The notes below the pieces were generated by a model. The model was not told the DNA's origin, made no database searches, and saw nothing but the letters and a program-made list of their open reading frames with translations. Of a DNA stretch of 64,000 nucleotides, positions 33,846 to 41,119 are shown piece after piece (position 1 is the stretch's first letter; each line of letters opens with the position of its first letter). Both the position numbers and the translations under genes were made by a program. Origin of the DNA: Salinarimonas chemoclinalis (GTDB lineage: Bacteria > Pseudomonadota > Alphaproteobacteria > Rhizobiales > Beijerinckiaceae); NCBI RefSeq assembly GCF_041514305.1, contig NZ_JBGMWH010000005.1:1-64000 (forward strand), written 5' to 3'.

Positions 33846-34460
33846 TCAGGTGCTCGGCACCGGCGCCGTGCAGAACGTCATGAACTGCGAGAGCGATACT
33901 TCCGCGCGCGCCCGAACGTCCCGCTCGGTCGGTTCGGGTAGGGCACCGATGACGCGGCGGATCTGGTGGTCACCGATCAGGAGCGTGACGAAGAGTTCGG
34001 CGCGCTCCGTCGGGTCGCCCGGTGGCAGGGCGCCGGTCTCGGATGCCCGGGCGATCACCGACGTCAGAAGAGGCACGATGCGCGCCCGCCCGCCTTCTGC
34101 GATGATCCGGCCGAGGCCGCCGGTGGGATCGCCGGCCGCGGCCCGGTTCAGCGCGACCGCGCGTTCGCCCAGAACCATCGACAGCAGGACGGGCGCGACC
34201 GCGCGCAGCGTCTCGAGCGGCTCGCCGCTGCCCTCGATCGCGGCCCTGAGCCGTTCTGCGCTGCGCTGCGCATTGCGTTGCACCAGGGCCGCGAACAGCC
34301 CGTTCTTGTCGCCGAACCAGCGATACATGGTCTCGTTCGAGGCTTTCGCGCGTTTGGCGACGTTCAGCATGGACGTGCCGCCGTAACCGCGCTCGGCCAA
34401 CACCGCATAGGCGGCGGTCTCGATGGCGGATTCGCGGTTCTCCCGTCTGTCGTCCTTCAT
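33846..34460 (-). CDS. TetR/AcrR family regulator (module 1)
   Basis: A 204-residue regulator: TetR helix-turn-helix at about 10-56 (AIETAAYAVLAERGYGGTSMLNVAKRAKASNETMYRWFGDKNGL, read in two halves) and a C-terminal ligand/dimer domain. It is divergent from the membrane-protein operon at 34618 and two palindromic operators lie between them, so autoregulation plus control of that operon is likely. The ligand is unknown. It converges on the Nudix gene with 55 bp between stops. Confidence 0.9.
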   Translation of the reverse strand: MKDDRRENRESAIETAAYAVLAERGYGGTSMLNVAKRAKASNETMYRWFGDKNGLFAALVQRNAQRSAERLRAAIEGSGEPLETLRAVAPVLLSMVLGERAVALNRAAAGDPTGGLGRIIAEGGRARIVPLLTSVIARASETGALPPGDPTERAELFVTLLIGDHQIRRVIGALPEPTERDVRARAEVSLSQFMTFCTAPVPST

Positions 34461-34487
34461 GGTTTTCCCTCGGACCCCTTGCGCGAA

Positions 34488-34507
34488 GCCGTATAGATTG
34501 ATACGGC
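34488..34507. promoter_or_regulatory. TetR operator 1 of module 1
   Basis: GCCGTAT and ATACGGC form a perfect 7-bp inverted repeat with 6-bp spacer AGATTG, 28 bp upstream of the tetR start at 34460. The core CGTAT-N6-ATACG is shared with the neighbouring site. Confidence 0.7.
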
Positions 34508-34517
34508 ATCGTGCAAG

Positions 34518-34535
34518 GCGTATGGATGTATACGC
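34518..34535. promoter_or_regulatory. TetR operator 2 of module 1
   Basis: GCGTAT and ATACGC form a perfect inverted repeat with 6-bp spacer GGATGT. Its centre is 29 bp from that of operator 1, close to three helical turns, so two dimers could bind side by side on one face of the DNA. Confidence 0.7.
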
Positions 34536-34617
34536 TTTTGGTTCGGGCAGGCGCCCCGGGCCTCCGCCGACGACCATCGGCCGACGACGGCGCGGCGACA
34601 CGCGAAAGGACATCCCC

Positions 34618-35139
34618 GTGCGCATGCTGACCACGACCTGCTCGCTCTGGTTCGCCTTGATGGCGGGCTTCTTCTTCGCCTTTGCGGCAGTGGTGATGCC
34701 GGGGCTCGACCGCCTGCCTCCGGCCGAGGCGGCCGTCGCCATGCAGGCCGTCAACGCCGCCGTCGCCAACCCGCTCTTCGCGCTCGGATTCTGGGGGGCG
34801 GTCGGGCTGGCCGTGGTCGCGCTGCCCACCGCGCTCCTCGGGCGGGCGCCGGGCTGGTCCTGGCTCTTGGCCGCAGCGGGCTGCTACCTCGCCGGCGTCC
34901 TCGCCGTGACCGCCGCCGGTAACGTGCCGCTGAACCGGGAGCTCGCCGTCATCGCTGGTCCCGAAGCGCTCCGGGCCGCCTGGCCCGGCTATGCCGCGGA
35001 TTGGGGCCGGCTGAATGGGCTGCGCACGATCGCCGCACTGACGGCGGCCGCCCTCGCGCTGCGAGCGCTGGGGCCTTCGGGCGCCGGGCGAGATCGACAG
35101 GACCGGCCCGGACAGGCCGGACGACCCCAATCCCCATGA
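34618..35139 (+). CDS. DUF1772-like (anthrone oxygenase fold) membrane protein
   Basis: A 173-residue protein with four hydrophobic spans (SLWFALMAGFFFAFAAVVMPGL, NPLFALGFWGAVGLAVVALPTALL, WLLAAAGCYLAGVLAVTAAGNVPLN, and the last near 150). The VMPGL, NVPLNREL and WGRLNGLRT signatures match DUF1772 proteins. GTG 34618 is favoured because AAAGGA lies seven bases upstream; ATG 34624 is the alternative. First gene of a TetR-controlled two-gene unit; 13 bp separate it from the next gene. The role is unknown; related proteins occur in stress or aromatic-compound contexts. Confidence 0.75.
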   Translation: MRMLTTTCSLWFALMAGFFFAFAAVVMPGLDRLPPAEAAVAMQAVNAAVANPLFALGFWGAVGLAVVALPTALLGRAPGWSWLLAAAGCYLAGVLAVTAAGNVPLNRELAVIAGPEALRAAWPGYAADWGRLNGLRTIAALTAAALALRALGPSGAGRDRQDRPGQAGRPQSP

Positions 35140-35152
35140 CAGGAGACACAGG

Positions 35153-36130
35153 ATGAAACCCGGGATACTCTTCCTGATCGGCGGCGCTGCCCTCTCCCTC
35201 GGCACCGCCGGCTGGCTGGCCTGGTCGGGCAAGGCCACGCAGGAGCAGATCACCGCCCATGAACGCAGCTTGATGCAAGCCGCCATGGATCGACGGTCCT
35301 TCGTACCGGAGAGGACATCGGAGCTCCCCGAACCGGTACAGCGCTATCTCGCCTTCGTTTTCCCGGGCGGCGTGCCGGAGGACGGCGGCGAGATCCCCGC
35401 CTGGATCGAATTCGACCAGGCGGGCGATTTCCGCCGCCCGCAGACCGAGAGCTTCGCGCCGACCACGGCGCGGCAGGTCGTCGCGACGGGGGCACCGGAT
35501 CTGGTGTTCGCGGCCGACACGCCGGTCTGGGGGCCGATCCGGGCTATCGCCTACGACGCCTTCATCGACGGCGAGATGGAGATGGAGGCGCGGGTGCTCT
35601 CGGCCGTCTCGGTCATGCACGAGACCAGCTCGCCGGAACTCGACCGCATCTCGCTGCGTCGCTGGCTGCTCGAGACACCGACCAACCCCTATGCGCTGCT
35701 TCCCGGCGGTCTGGTGGAGTGGGAGGCGATCGACGAGAACAGCGCCCGCGCCGTCGTCGAGGCGCATGGCCATCGGGCCAGCATGGTCGCCGGCTTCGAT
35801 GAACGCGGCGCGCTGATCAGCATGCATGCCGAGGAGGACGGGGATTTGACCACGCCCTACCATGGCTCGGGCGAACACGTGACCCGGTCCGACTACCGGC
35901 TGGTCGGGGAGGTGCGGGTTCCCATGGCCTTCGAGGTCTCGCGCATGGCCGACGGAGACATCATGCCCTTCTGGTCGGGGCGGATCACCGATGTCCGTTT
36001 CCGGCGGGACGACGAGGCCGTGAGGGGGCGGGATCGCCGGAACGGGCCGCGCGTCGAACACGGGCGAGCGACGGACGGGGAGCATCGCGACATCGGGAAG
36101 GGCCGCGGAGATGCGCCCGAAGCCGGATGA
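35153..36130 (+). CDS. DUF6544-like protein, membrane-anchored
   Basis: A 325-residue protein with one N-terminal hydrophobic anchor (GILFLIGGAALSLGTAGWLAW) and a large, probably periplasmic domain. ELPEPVQRYLAFVF, PAWIEFDQAGDFR, LPGGLVEWEAIDENSARAVV and FDERGALISMHAE match the DUF6544 family, whose function is unknown. The last 40 or so residues are Arg/Asp/Gly-rich and unlike the family, so the native stop may have been lost by a small frameshift near 36010. ATG 35153 has AGGAGA upstream. Same operon as the DUF1772-like gene. Confidence 0.72.
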   Translation: MKPGILFLIGGAALSLGTAGWLAWSGKATQEQITAHERSLMQAAMDRRSFVPERTSELPEPVQRYLAFVFPGGVPEDGGEIPAWIEFDQAGDFRRPQTESFAPTTARQVVATGAPDLVFAADTPVWGPIRAIAYDAFIDGEMEMEARVLSAVSVMHETSSPELDRISLRRWLLETPTNPYALLPGGLVEWEAIDENSARAVVEAHGHRASMVAGFDERGALISMHAEEDGDLTTPYHGSGEHVTRSDYRLVGEVRVPMAFEVSRMADGDIMPFWSGRITDVRFRRDDEAVRGRDRRNGPRVEHGRATDGEHRDIGKGRGDAPEAG

Positions 36131-36138
36131 CGGTCACG

Positions 36139-36170
36139 GTTCGCCCGGCCGTCATCGGGCCGGGCGGAAC
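36139..36170. terminator. bidirectional hairpin between convergent genes
   Basis: CGCCCGGCC (36142-36150) and GGCCGGGCG (36158-36166) form a perfect 9-bp stem with a 7-nt loop. The arms extend further through GTT/AAC. It lies between the DUF6544-like gene and the convergent tetR gene. It has no T-run, so it may be a Rho-assisted or bidirectional terminator. Confidence 0.5.
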
Positions 36171-36224
36171 GCGGAACCACAGGATGGGTGAAGGCGAGCG
36201 CCACCGGGAGCGCGCCGCATGCGC

Positions 36225-36755
36225 TCAATCGGCGTCGGCTGCAGCACCGAGCGTGCCTTCGATCAGCCGACGAACGCCATCGAGATCGCCGCTCTCGCCC
36301 GCGAGCCAGCGGTCCAGCAGGAGGCCGTAGACCAACGCCCGCGCGAGCGGCAGCCACTCCGGGCCGACGGTCTGGCGGATCGCTGCGTCCATGCGCTCGC
36401 GATAGAGCGTGAGCGCTGCGTCGTCGGCGATCTCGGCCCGCGACCGGGCGCCGACGTAATCGACCATCAGCCGCAATTCGCCGCTGAAACTCTCCTCCAG
36501 CCGCGCGATCATCTGCACCAGCGCCGCGACCGGGTCCGGTTCGGGTTCGGCGGGCGACAAGTCGAGCGCCCCGGTGCAGGCGATGAACAGATCCTGCTTG
36601 GTGGGAAAGTAGTGATAGAGCGAGCTCTTCGGCACGCCCAGCGCCTCGGCGATCTTGCGCATGCCGATGCCGTGATAGCCATGCGCCTGGAAGACGGGGA
36701 TCGCGCGCCGGGCCAGATCGGCCCGGAGCGCATCGTGATCGACGATCTTCGGCAT
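36225..36755 (-). CDS. TetR/AcrR family regulator (module 2)
   Basis: A 176-residue TetR regulator: helix-turn-helix at about 12-58 (FQAHGYHGIGMRKIAEALGVPKSSLYHYFPTKQDLF, a typical TetR recognition helix with the SLYHYFPTK end), then a short ligand domain. The ATG overlaps the stop of the upstream membrane gene by one base (TGATG), so it is the last gene of a three-gene unit running leftward. The paired TTCG...CGAA palindromes upstream of that unit are its likely targets. Confidence 0.88.
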   Translation of the reverse strand: MPKIVDHDALRADLARRAIPVFQAHGYHGIGMRKIAEALGVPKSSLYHYFPTKQDLFIACTGALDLSPAEPEPDPVAALVQMIARLEESFSGELRLMVDYVGARSRAEIADDAALTLYRERMDAAIRQTVGPEWLPLARALVYGLLLDRWLAGESGDLDGVRRLIEGTLGAAADAD

Positions 36756-37342
36756 CAGCCGCCGTGCCCGTGCGTCGGGTGCCAGTCCACCGGAAAGGCC
36801 ACGGCGACCTTGAGGACGTAAAGCACGAGGATCAGCGGCAGTCCGAGGAAGGGGGCCGTGCCGAACGCGGCCGGGGCGAGCATGATCAGTGCGACCAGCC
36901 CGACGGCAGCCGAGACGGCAACGGGCGCAGCCGCAGCGCGGCGGCCTTGGGCCTCGATGCCGAAAGCCGTGACGAGCGTGAGCACCGCGATCCCTGCGAC
37001 CGGCACGGCCCAGCCCGGAAAGAGCCAGACGAGCGCTGCGGGCTGCAGTACGTGGAGCGCCAGAAACACGACACGCGCGCGCCGACTTCTGTTGTAATGC
37101 GCATTGGTGCCCGGCGTGACGTTCGACACGACGCCGCCGGCGATGTCCACGACCAGCAGCGCCAGCAGCGCCACCGCCCAGAGCGGCAGCCCCTCGGCGA
37201 AAGCGAGCGCGGCGACCAGCGCCGTCACGCCCCACGCGCAGCCCTGCACGAGCACCAGATCGCGCCGCGTGCTGCGGGTTCCGTGAAGCTCGCGCAGCCA
37301 CTTCGGCACCTCGATGACGTGGGATGTTGTCGCCTGTGTCAT
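36755..37342 (-). CDS. membrane protein, unknown
   Basis: A 195-residue protein with five or six hydrophobic spans (GVTALVAALAFAEGLPLWAVALLALLVVDIAGGVV is two continuous spans; others at about 90-125 and 140-190). The N-terminal VPKWLRELHG and the GTNAHYN motif between spans are distinctive but I cannot assign a family. ATG 37342 has GAGGAGG upstream. It probably works with, or is sensed through, the coupled TetR protein. Confidence 0.7.
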   Translation of the reverse strand: MTQATTSHVIEVPKWLRELHGTRSTRRDLVLVQGCAWGVTALVAALAFAEGLPLWAVALLALLVVDIAGGVVSNVTPGTNAHYNRSRRARVVFLALHVLQPAALVWLFPGWAVPVAGIAVLTLVTAFGIEAQGRRAAAAPVAVSAAVGLVALIMLAPAAFGTAPFLGLPLILVLYVLKVAVAFPVDWHPTHGHGG

Positions 37343-37366
37343 GCTGCGACCTCCTCAGCCGATTCG

Positions 37367-37672
37367 CTACGCATTGCCGCCGATCTCGCAGGCAGCCAGC
37401 CCGTAATCCACGTCCTCGTCGGCCATGCCGTCGTTCTGCAGCGTGATTCCGATGGCGCCGACGACGGCATCCACGCCGCGCGCAGATCCCTTCAGAGCAT
37501 TGCGATCGGTCGCGGGAGAACACACCACCTCGTCGGCCCATCGGGCAATCGAGGCGTCCCGTTCGCTTCGTCGCACGAGAGCGCGTACATCGTAGCCGGC
37601 TGATACGGGCGCAGCACCAAGCGCGCGCCCGAGATGACCGGTTGCCCCGGCCTGCAGGATTCTCTCGGGCAT
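37367..37672 (-). CDS. truncated NAD(P)-binding (NmrA/SDR-like) protein
   Basis: A 101-residue remnant. It begins like an NmrA-type NAD(P)-binding protein (ILQAGATGHLGRALGAAPVSAGYDVRALVRR, a Rossmann loop GATGHLG) and keeps the DAVVGAIG strand, but stops where such proteins (about 290 residues) go on to the catalytic half. It has a perfect AAAGGAGGT site and lies downstream of two operators, so it is expressed as the first gene of module 2 although truncated. It may be a deletion-derived pseudogene or a small regulatory nucleotide-binding protein. Confidence 0.6.
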   Translation of the reverse strand: MPERILQAGATGHLGRALGAAPVSAGYDVRALVRRSERDASIARWADEVVCSPATDRNALKGSARGVDAVVGAIGITLQNDGMADEDVDYGLAACEIGGNA

Positions 37673-37686
37673 CCCGACCTCCTTTC

Positions 37687-37704
37687 ATCGTCCATATGGA
37701 CGAA
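37687..37704. promoter_or_regulatory. TetR operator 1 of module 2
   Basis: The 16-bp core TCGTCCATATGGACGA (37688-37703) is a perfect palindrome directly upstream of the module 2 operon. It shares the pattern TCG(T/C)CC-N4-GGACGA with the second site. Confidence 0.7.
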
Positions 37705-37735
37705 ATAAGCGAGTCGCGCACCGCGCGCAACTTTT

Positions 37736-37753
37736 TTCGCCCGATCGGACGAA
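37736..37753. promoter_or_regulatory. TetR operator 2 of module 2
   Basis: TTCGCCCGATCGGACGAA is palindromic apart from one base pair. Its centre is 49 bp from that of operator 1. It is embedded in a T-tract (CTTTTTTCG) that may be part of the promoter. Confidence 0.65.
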
Positions 37754-38146
37754 AACAATGTGCGATCGAACGGGTCGACATTGCCGACCGACCGACAGTC
37801 GCGCGCGGCACAATGCGGACGGGCAGAGCGTCCTGCACCTCGGAGCCCGCCGGCCGCTACGGCGCATCGGAAGGAAGGGAACCTCGCCCGTTGTCGGGCG
37901 CAGACCCTCCACCGCGTCGAGGGCATGGTCCTGATGGTCCATGGCACTCGCGTCAGCTACATCACGCCAGGCGAAACGATCGGACGGCCGATTTCGGCGG
38001 GATCGTCCGTGGGCGCTCGCCCTGCGGGTCGAGGCCGCCGGGCGCGAGGTTCGGATCCTGGGCTCGCGCCACGGACTTTCGAGGGTCCCGATTTCCGGGA
38101 ATGGCGCAGGAGTGGGGCGAACGGCGTTCGCCCGCATGGTCCGAGG
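37754..38146. other. 393-bp gap upstream of module 2, nothing recognised
   Basis: Between the second operator and the tRNA-Ser 3' end I see no supported gene. The frames open here have no ribosome binding site and no family-like sequence. Confidence 0.4.
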
Positions 38147-38236
38147 TGGCGGACAGGGCGGGATTCGAACCCGCGATACGGTTTCCCGTATACACACTTT
38201 CCAGGCGTGCGCCTTAAACCACTCGGCCACCTGTCC
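38147..38236 (-). tRNA. tRNA-Ser (GGA)
   Basis: A complete serine tRNA on the minus strand. The acceptor stem GGACAGG pairs with CCTGTCC, the D-arm is GCCGAGTGGTTTAAGGC, the anticodon stem CACGC/GTGTG holds loop CTGGAAA with anticodon GGA, a long variable arm (ACGGGAAACCGT) follows, and the T-arm is CGGGTTCGAATCCCG. Discriminator G and an encoded CCA are present. Length is 90 nt. Confidence 0.97.
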
Positions 38237-38476
38237 GCATCGCGGGGGGCGCCGAATTCCGCGACGCCCGCCCGCGGAGGCTCTGCATATATCCGGCGCC
38301 CCCCGCGGCGCAAGCCCCATTCCGGCTCCGCCGTCGAGCCCCGGCCCCGAGTCGTGTGTCGCCCGGATCCCGCGGCGCACGGCGAAGCGTGGCCGCATTT
38401 CGCTGTTGCGCGATTGCCGCGAGCGGGTAAGGCTTGTGGCAACATCGTGTCCTTCCGCGTTCGCGAGCGTGTCCCC

Positions 38477-38800
38477 ATGATCCGTTTCATCGTGCGTGTA
38501 CTCGGTCTCCTCCTCGTCGCGGCGGGGTTCGTGGGGCTCGTGGTGGACGGCACGCGCTCGATCGCCAACCACGAGATCGCCTTCACGCCGCTGGGCGAGG
38601 TGCTGTTCCAGGCCTTCCCGCAGAGCTTCCCCATGCTGGAGCCGGCGATCACGCGCCACGTCTCGCCGGTCCTGTGGGACCCCGTCCTGCTGACGATCCT
38701 GCTCTGGCCGGCCTCGATCGTCTCCTTCGTGCTCGGCGCGCTGCTCCTGTGGCTCTCCCAGAAGCGGCCGGAGCCCGTGGGCTACCTCACGGAGCGGTGA
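38477..38800 (+). CDS. small membrane protein, unknown
   Basis: A 107-residue protein with two hydrophobic spans: near the N-terminus (FIVRVLGLLLVAAGFVGLVV) and near the C-terminus (LLTILLWPASIVSFVLGALLLWL). Between them is a soluble loop, ARSIANHEIAFTPLGEVLFQ-like, containing a DGTRSIAN motif that recurs in alphaproteobacterial proteins of this size. ATG 38477 has a weak GCGAG site. It lies 85 bp upstream of msrA on the same strand. Confidence 0.65.
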   Translation: MIRFIVRVLGLLLVAAGFVGLVVDGTRSIANHEIAFTPLGEVLFQAFPQSFPMLEPAITRHVSPVLWDPVLLTILLWPASIVSFVLGALLLWLSQKRPEPVGYLTER

Positions 38801-38885
38801 GGGCCCGCACCGCGACGGCCCCGCCCCTCGCAACGAGCGGCCCGCGGCGCCATATGACGGGGGACGCCACGAGGAGGCCTCTCCC

Positions 38886-39548
38886 ATGTTCTTCATGCGC
38901 AAGAAGACCACCATCCCGACGCCGGCCGAGGCGCTGCCGGGCCGCGATCGCCCGATCCCGACGGCCGAGCGCCACCACGTCTCGGGACGCCCGCTGCAGG
39001 GTCCGTACCCGCCGGGCGCGGCGATCGCCGATTTCGGGCTCGGCTGCTTCTGGGGCGCCGAGCGCGCCTTCTGGCAGCTGCCCGGCGTGTGGGTCACCGC
39101 GGTGGGCTACGCCGCCGGGCATACCCCCAACCCGACCTACGAGGAGGTCTGCTCGGGCATGACCGGGCACAACGAGGTGGTCCGCGTCGTCTTCGACCCG
39201 GCCGCGATCTCCTACGAGCGGCTGCTCGAGGCCTTCTTCGAGAGCCACGACCCGACCCAGGGCATGCGCCAGGGCAACGACGTCGGCACCCAGTACCGCT
39301 CGGGCGTCTACGTCCACGACGAGGGCCAGCGCCGCGCGGCGGAGGCGGTGCGGGCGGCCTATGGGGAGCGCCTGCGCGCGGCGGGCTTCCCCGCGATCAC
39401 GACCGAGATCCGCGAGGCCGGCCCGTTCTGGTTCGCCGAGGACTACCATCAGCAATACCTCGCCAAGAACCCCGGCGGCTATTGCGGGCTCGGCGGGACC
39501 GGCGTCTCCTGCCCGACGGGGGTGAGCGCGAGCACCGCGGAGGCGTGA
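38886..39548 (+). CDS. msrA: peptide-methionine (S)-S-oxide reductase MsrA
   Basis: The 220-residue enzyme repairs the S-epimer of methionine sulfoxide. The catalytic GCFWGAERAFW is at about residue 53. YAAGHTPNPTYEEVCSGMTGHNEVV, the FFESHDPTQGMRQGNDVGTQYRSGVY stretch and EDYHQQYLAKNPGGYCGLGGTG with resolving cysteine near the end follow. The N-terminal 45 residues are the usual extension of proteobacterial MsrA. ATG 38886 is preceded by GAGGAGG. No msrB is adjacent. Confidence 0.95.
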   Translation: MFFMRKKTTIPTPAEALPGRDRPIPTAERHHVSGRPLQGPYPPGAAIADFGLGCFWGAERAFWQLPGVWVTAVGYAAGHTPNPTYEEVCSGMTGHNEVVRVVFDPAAISYERLLEAFFESHDPTQGMRQGNDVGTQYRSGVYVHDEGQRRAAEAVRAAYGERLRAAGFPAITTEIREAGPFWFAEDYHQQYLAKNPGGYCGLGGTGVSCPTGVSASTAEA

Positions 39549-39551
39549 GCC

Positions 39552-40127
39552 TCAGCCCCGCGTCAGGCCGACGCGGCGCGGGCGACCTCCGGTCATCCGC
39601 GCCAGGGTGTCGTCGCGCCGCAGCCAGTGGTGCTGCAGCGCCGCGCCCGCATGTACGAGCACGACGAAGGCGAGCAGGTAGGCCGCATAGTTGTGCACGG
39701 CGAAGATCGGCCGCGCGACCTCGAAGCCGCGCGCGACCGGCAGCGTCATCTCGACGCTCCAGAACAGGTTGACCGGCGCGCAGCAGGCGGAGGTCGCCGC
39801 CCAGCCCGACAGCGGCACGACGACGAGCAGGAGGTAGAGCGCGCCGTGGCTGATGCGCGCGGCGAGGAGCTGCCATCCCGGCATCGGCGCGTGCGCCGGC
39901 GCACCGTGGACCGCGCGAGCGACGAGGCGCAGGATCACGAGGCCGACGACGACGAGCCCGAAGGACTTGTGCAGTTCGTAGAGCGCGTTCGTCAGCGCGC
40001 CGGGGCCGATGCGCGTCATCGTCAACCCCGCGGCGATCATGCCCACGATCACCAGCGCGGTCAGCCAGTGGATCCAGATCTGCACCGCCGCGTAGCGCGG
40101 CACGGCCGCGATGTCTCGTCCCGCCAT
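39552..40127 (-). CDS. cytochrome b561 family protein
   Basis: A 191-residue four-span di-heme membrane protein (PF01292 type) that likely moves electrons between the quinone pool and a periplasmic acceptor. Candidate heme-ligand histidines are in IQ/IWIHWLTAL (span 1), YELHKSFGL (loop to span 2), ISHGALYLLL (span 3) and VLVHAGAALQHHWL (span 4). A CC pair (TSACCAPVN) lies in the periplasmic loop and is unusual. It converges on msrA with three bases between the stop codons, and is followed by the RibD-like gene only 12 bp upstream. Confidence 0.85.
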   Translation of the reverse strand: MAGRDIAAVPRYAAVQIWIHWLTALVIVGMIAAGLTMTRIGPGALTNALYELHKSFGLVVVGLVILRLVARAVHGAPAHAPMPGWQLLAARISHGALYLLLVVVPLSGWAATSACCAPVNLFWSVEMTLPVARGFEVARPIFAVHNYAAYLLAFVVLVHAGAALQHHWLRRDDTLARMTGGRPRRVGLTRG

Positions 40128-40139
40128 CGGCTCCCTCCC

Positions 40140-40922
40140 TCACTCGCCCCCCGCGGCCTCGGACCGCAGGTCGCAGTCGAACAGAACGTCCCCGTCCGCC
40201 AGGAGATAGGCCCGCGCGCTCGGGCGCAAGGCCTCCCCGATGGTCTCGATCGGCGTAAGCGTCAGGCCCGGGCGCCCCGAGCCGATCAGCATCGGCGAGA
40301 CGAGCACGTGGAGCCGGTCGAGCGCCCCCGCCGCGAGGAAGCGCGACACCGTGTCCGCCCCGCCCTCCACCAGCAGCCGCGCGATGCCGAGCCCTCCGAG
40401 CGCCGCGACGATCGCCTTCGGATCGACGCGGCCGGCCTCGTCCGCCGGCAGCGCGAGCGCCTCGACGCCAGCGGGAAGCGGCGTCTCGACGCCGGCGCGG
40501 CGCAGCGCGATGCGCCGCGCGCCGTCCGCCCGCCAGACCGCGGACGTGGGAGGCAGGCGCCCGCTCGGGTCGAGCACGACGCGGGCGGGGCTCTCGCCGG
40601 GCACGCGGCGCACGGTGAGCAGCGGATCGTCGGCGAGCGCCGTGCCGACGCCGACGAGCACCGCGTCGACCCGGGCGCGGATGGCGTGGAGGTGATCGAG
40701 CGCCGCCGTGCCGTTGATGTACTTCGAGTGCCCCGTGACCGTGGCGATGCGCCCGTCGAGCGACTGGCCGAGCTGGCCCACGACGAAGGGCGCGCCGGGA
40801 CGCCCCGCGGCGAAGGGGGCGAAGACGGCCTCGGGCGGCACACGCTCGGGCGCTCGGGGCGCCGCCGCACCGTCCCCCTGCGGCAATACGGCCGCGCTCC
40901 TCCCTGATCCGTGATTTCGCAT
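40140..40922 (-). CDS. RibD C-terminal-type reductase domain protein
   Basis: A 260-residue protein of the RibD_C/dihydrofolate-reductase fold. FVVGQLGQSLDGRIATVTGHSKYINGTAALDHLHAIRA is the typical start (split over residues 45-85), followed by VDAVLVGVGTALADDPLLTVR, LLVEGGADTVSRFL and SPMLIGSGRPGL. It should reduce the ribosyl side chain of a riboflavin precursor with NADPH; no deaminase domain is fused to it. The start at ATG 40922 has no clear ribosome binding site, and a TTG at 40886 preceded by GGGAGG is an alternative. It is divergent from ribA across 197 bp, which supports a riboflavin role. Confidence 0.82.
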   Translation of the reverse strand: MRNHGSGRSAAVLPQGDGAAAPRAPERVPPEAVFAPFAAGRPGAPFVVGQLGQSLDGRIATVTGHSKYINGTAALDHLHAIRARVDAVLVGVGTALADDPLLTVRRVPGESPARVVLDPSGRLPPTSAVWRADGARRIALRRAGVETPLPAGVEALALPADEAGRVDPKAIVAALGGLGIARLLVEGGADTVSRFLAAGALDRLHVLVSPMLIGSGRPGLTLTPIETIGEALRPSARAYLLADGDVLFDCDLRSEAAGGE

Positions 40923-41030
40923 GCGCCGTACCCGAATTGCCTCGCGCGACTTGCGCCCGATATAACGCGAGCCGGCATTCGGCGCGCGCGACTGGAGTAA
41001 CGTCTCGCGGAGAGACCCTCTCGAACTAGC

Positions 41031-41099
41031 GTGGCGGGAACGAACGGCCAGGGTCGACGCTTGTCGTGCGGCCCTCTGGCGAAGAGCGTGTCCCGCCAC
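41031..41099 (+). promoter_or_regulatory. structured 5' leader of ribA
   Basis: GTGGCGGGA (41031-41039) pairs perfectly with TCCCGCCAC (41091-41099), 20 nt before the ribA start. Inside, GCCAG (41047-41051) pairs with CTGGC (41076-41080) and CGAC-GCTT-GTCG (41055-41066) forms a tip hairpin. This nested three-helix arrangement does not contain the conserved FMN riboswitch core. It may be a different regulatory RNA element or a fortuitous GC-rich fold. Confidence 0.4.
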
Positions 41100-41119
41100 G
41101 GGTGAAAGGCCAGGAAGTC

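Noticed and set aside
37705..38146. Small genes in the gap before tRNA-Ser.
   Set aside because: The open frames have no ribosome binding site, are antisense or overlap the tRNA and the operators, and show no protein-like pattern.
40923..41119. FMN riboswitch upstream of ribA.
   Set aside because: The conserved aptamer core (AGGGTGAAA...CCGAC...GGCGGT) is not present on either strand.
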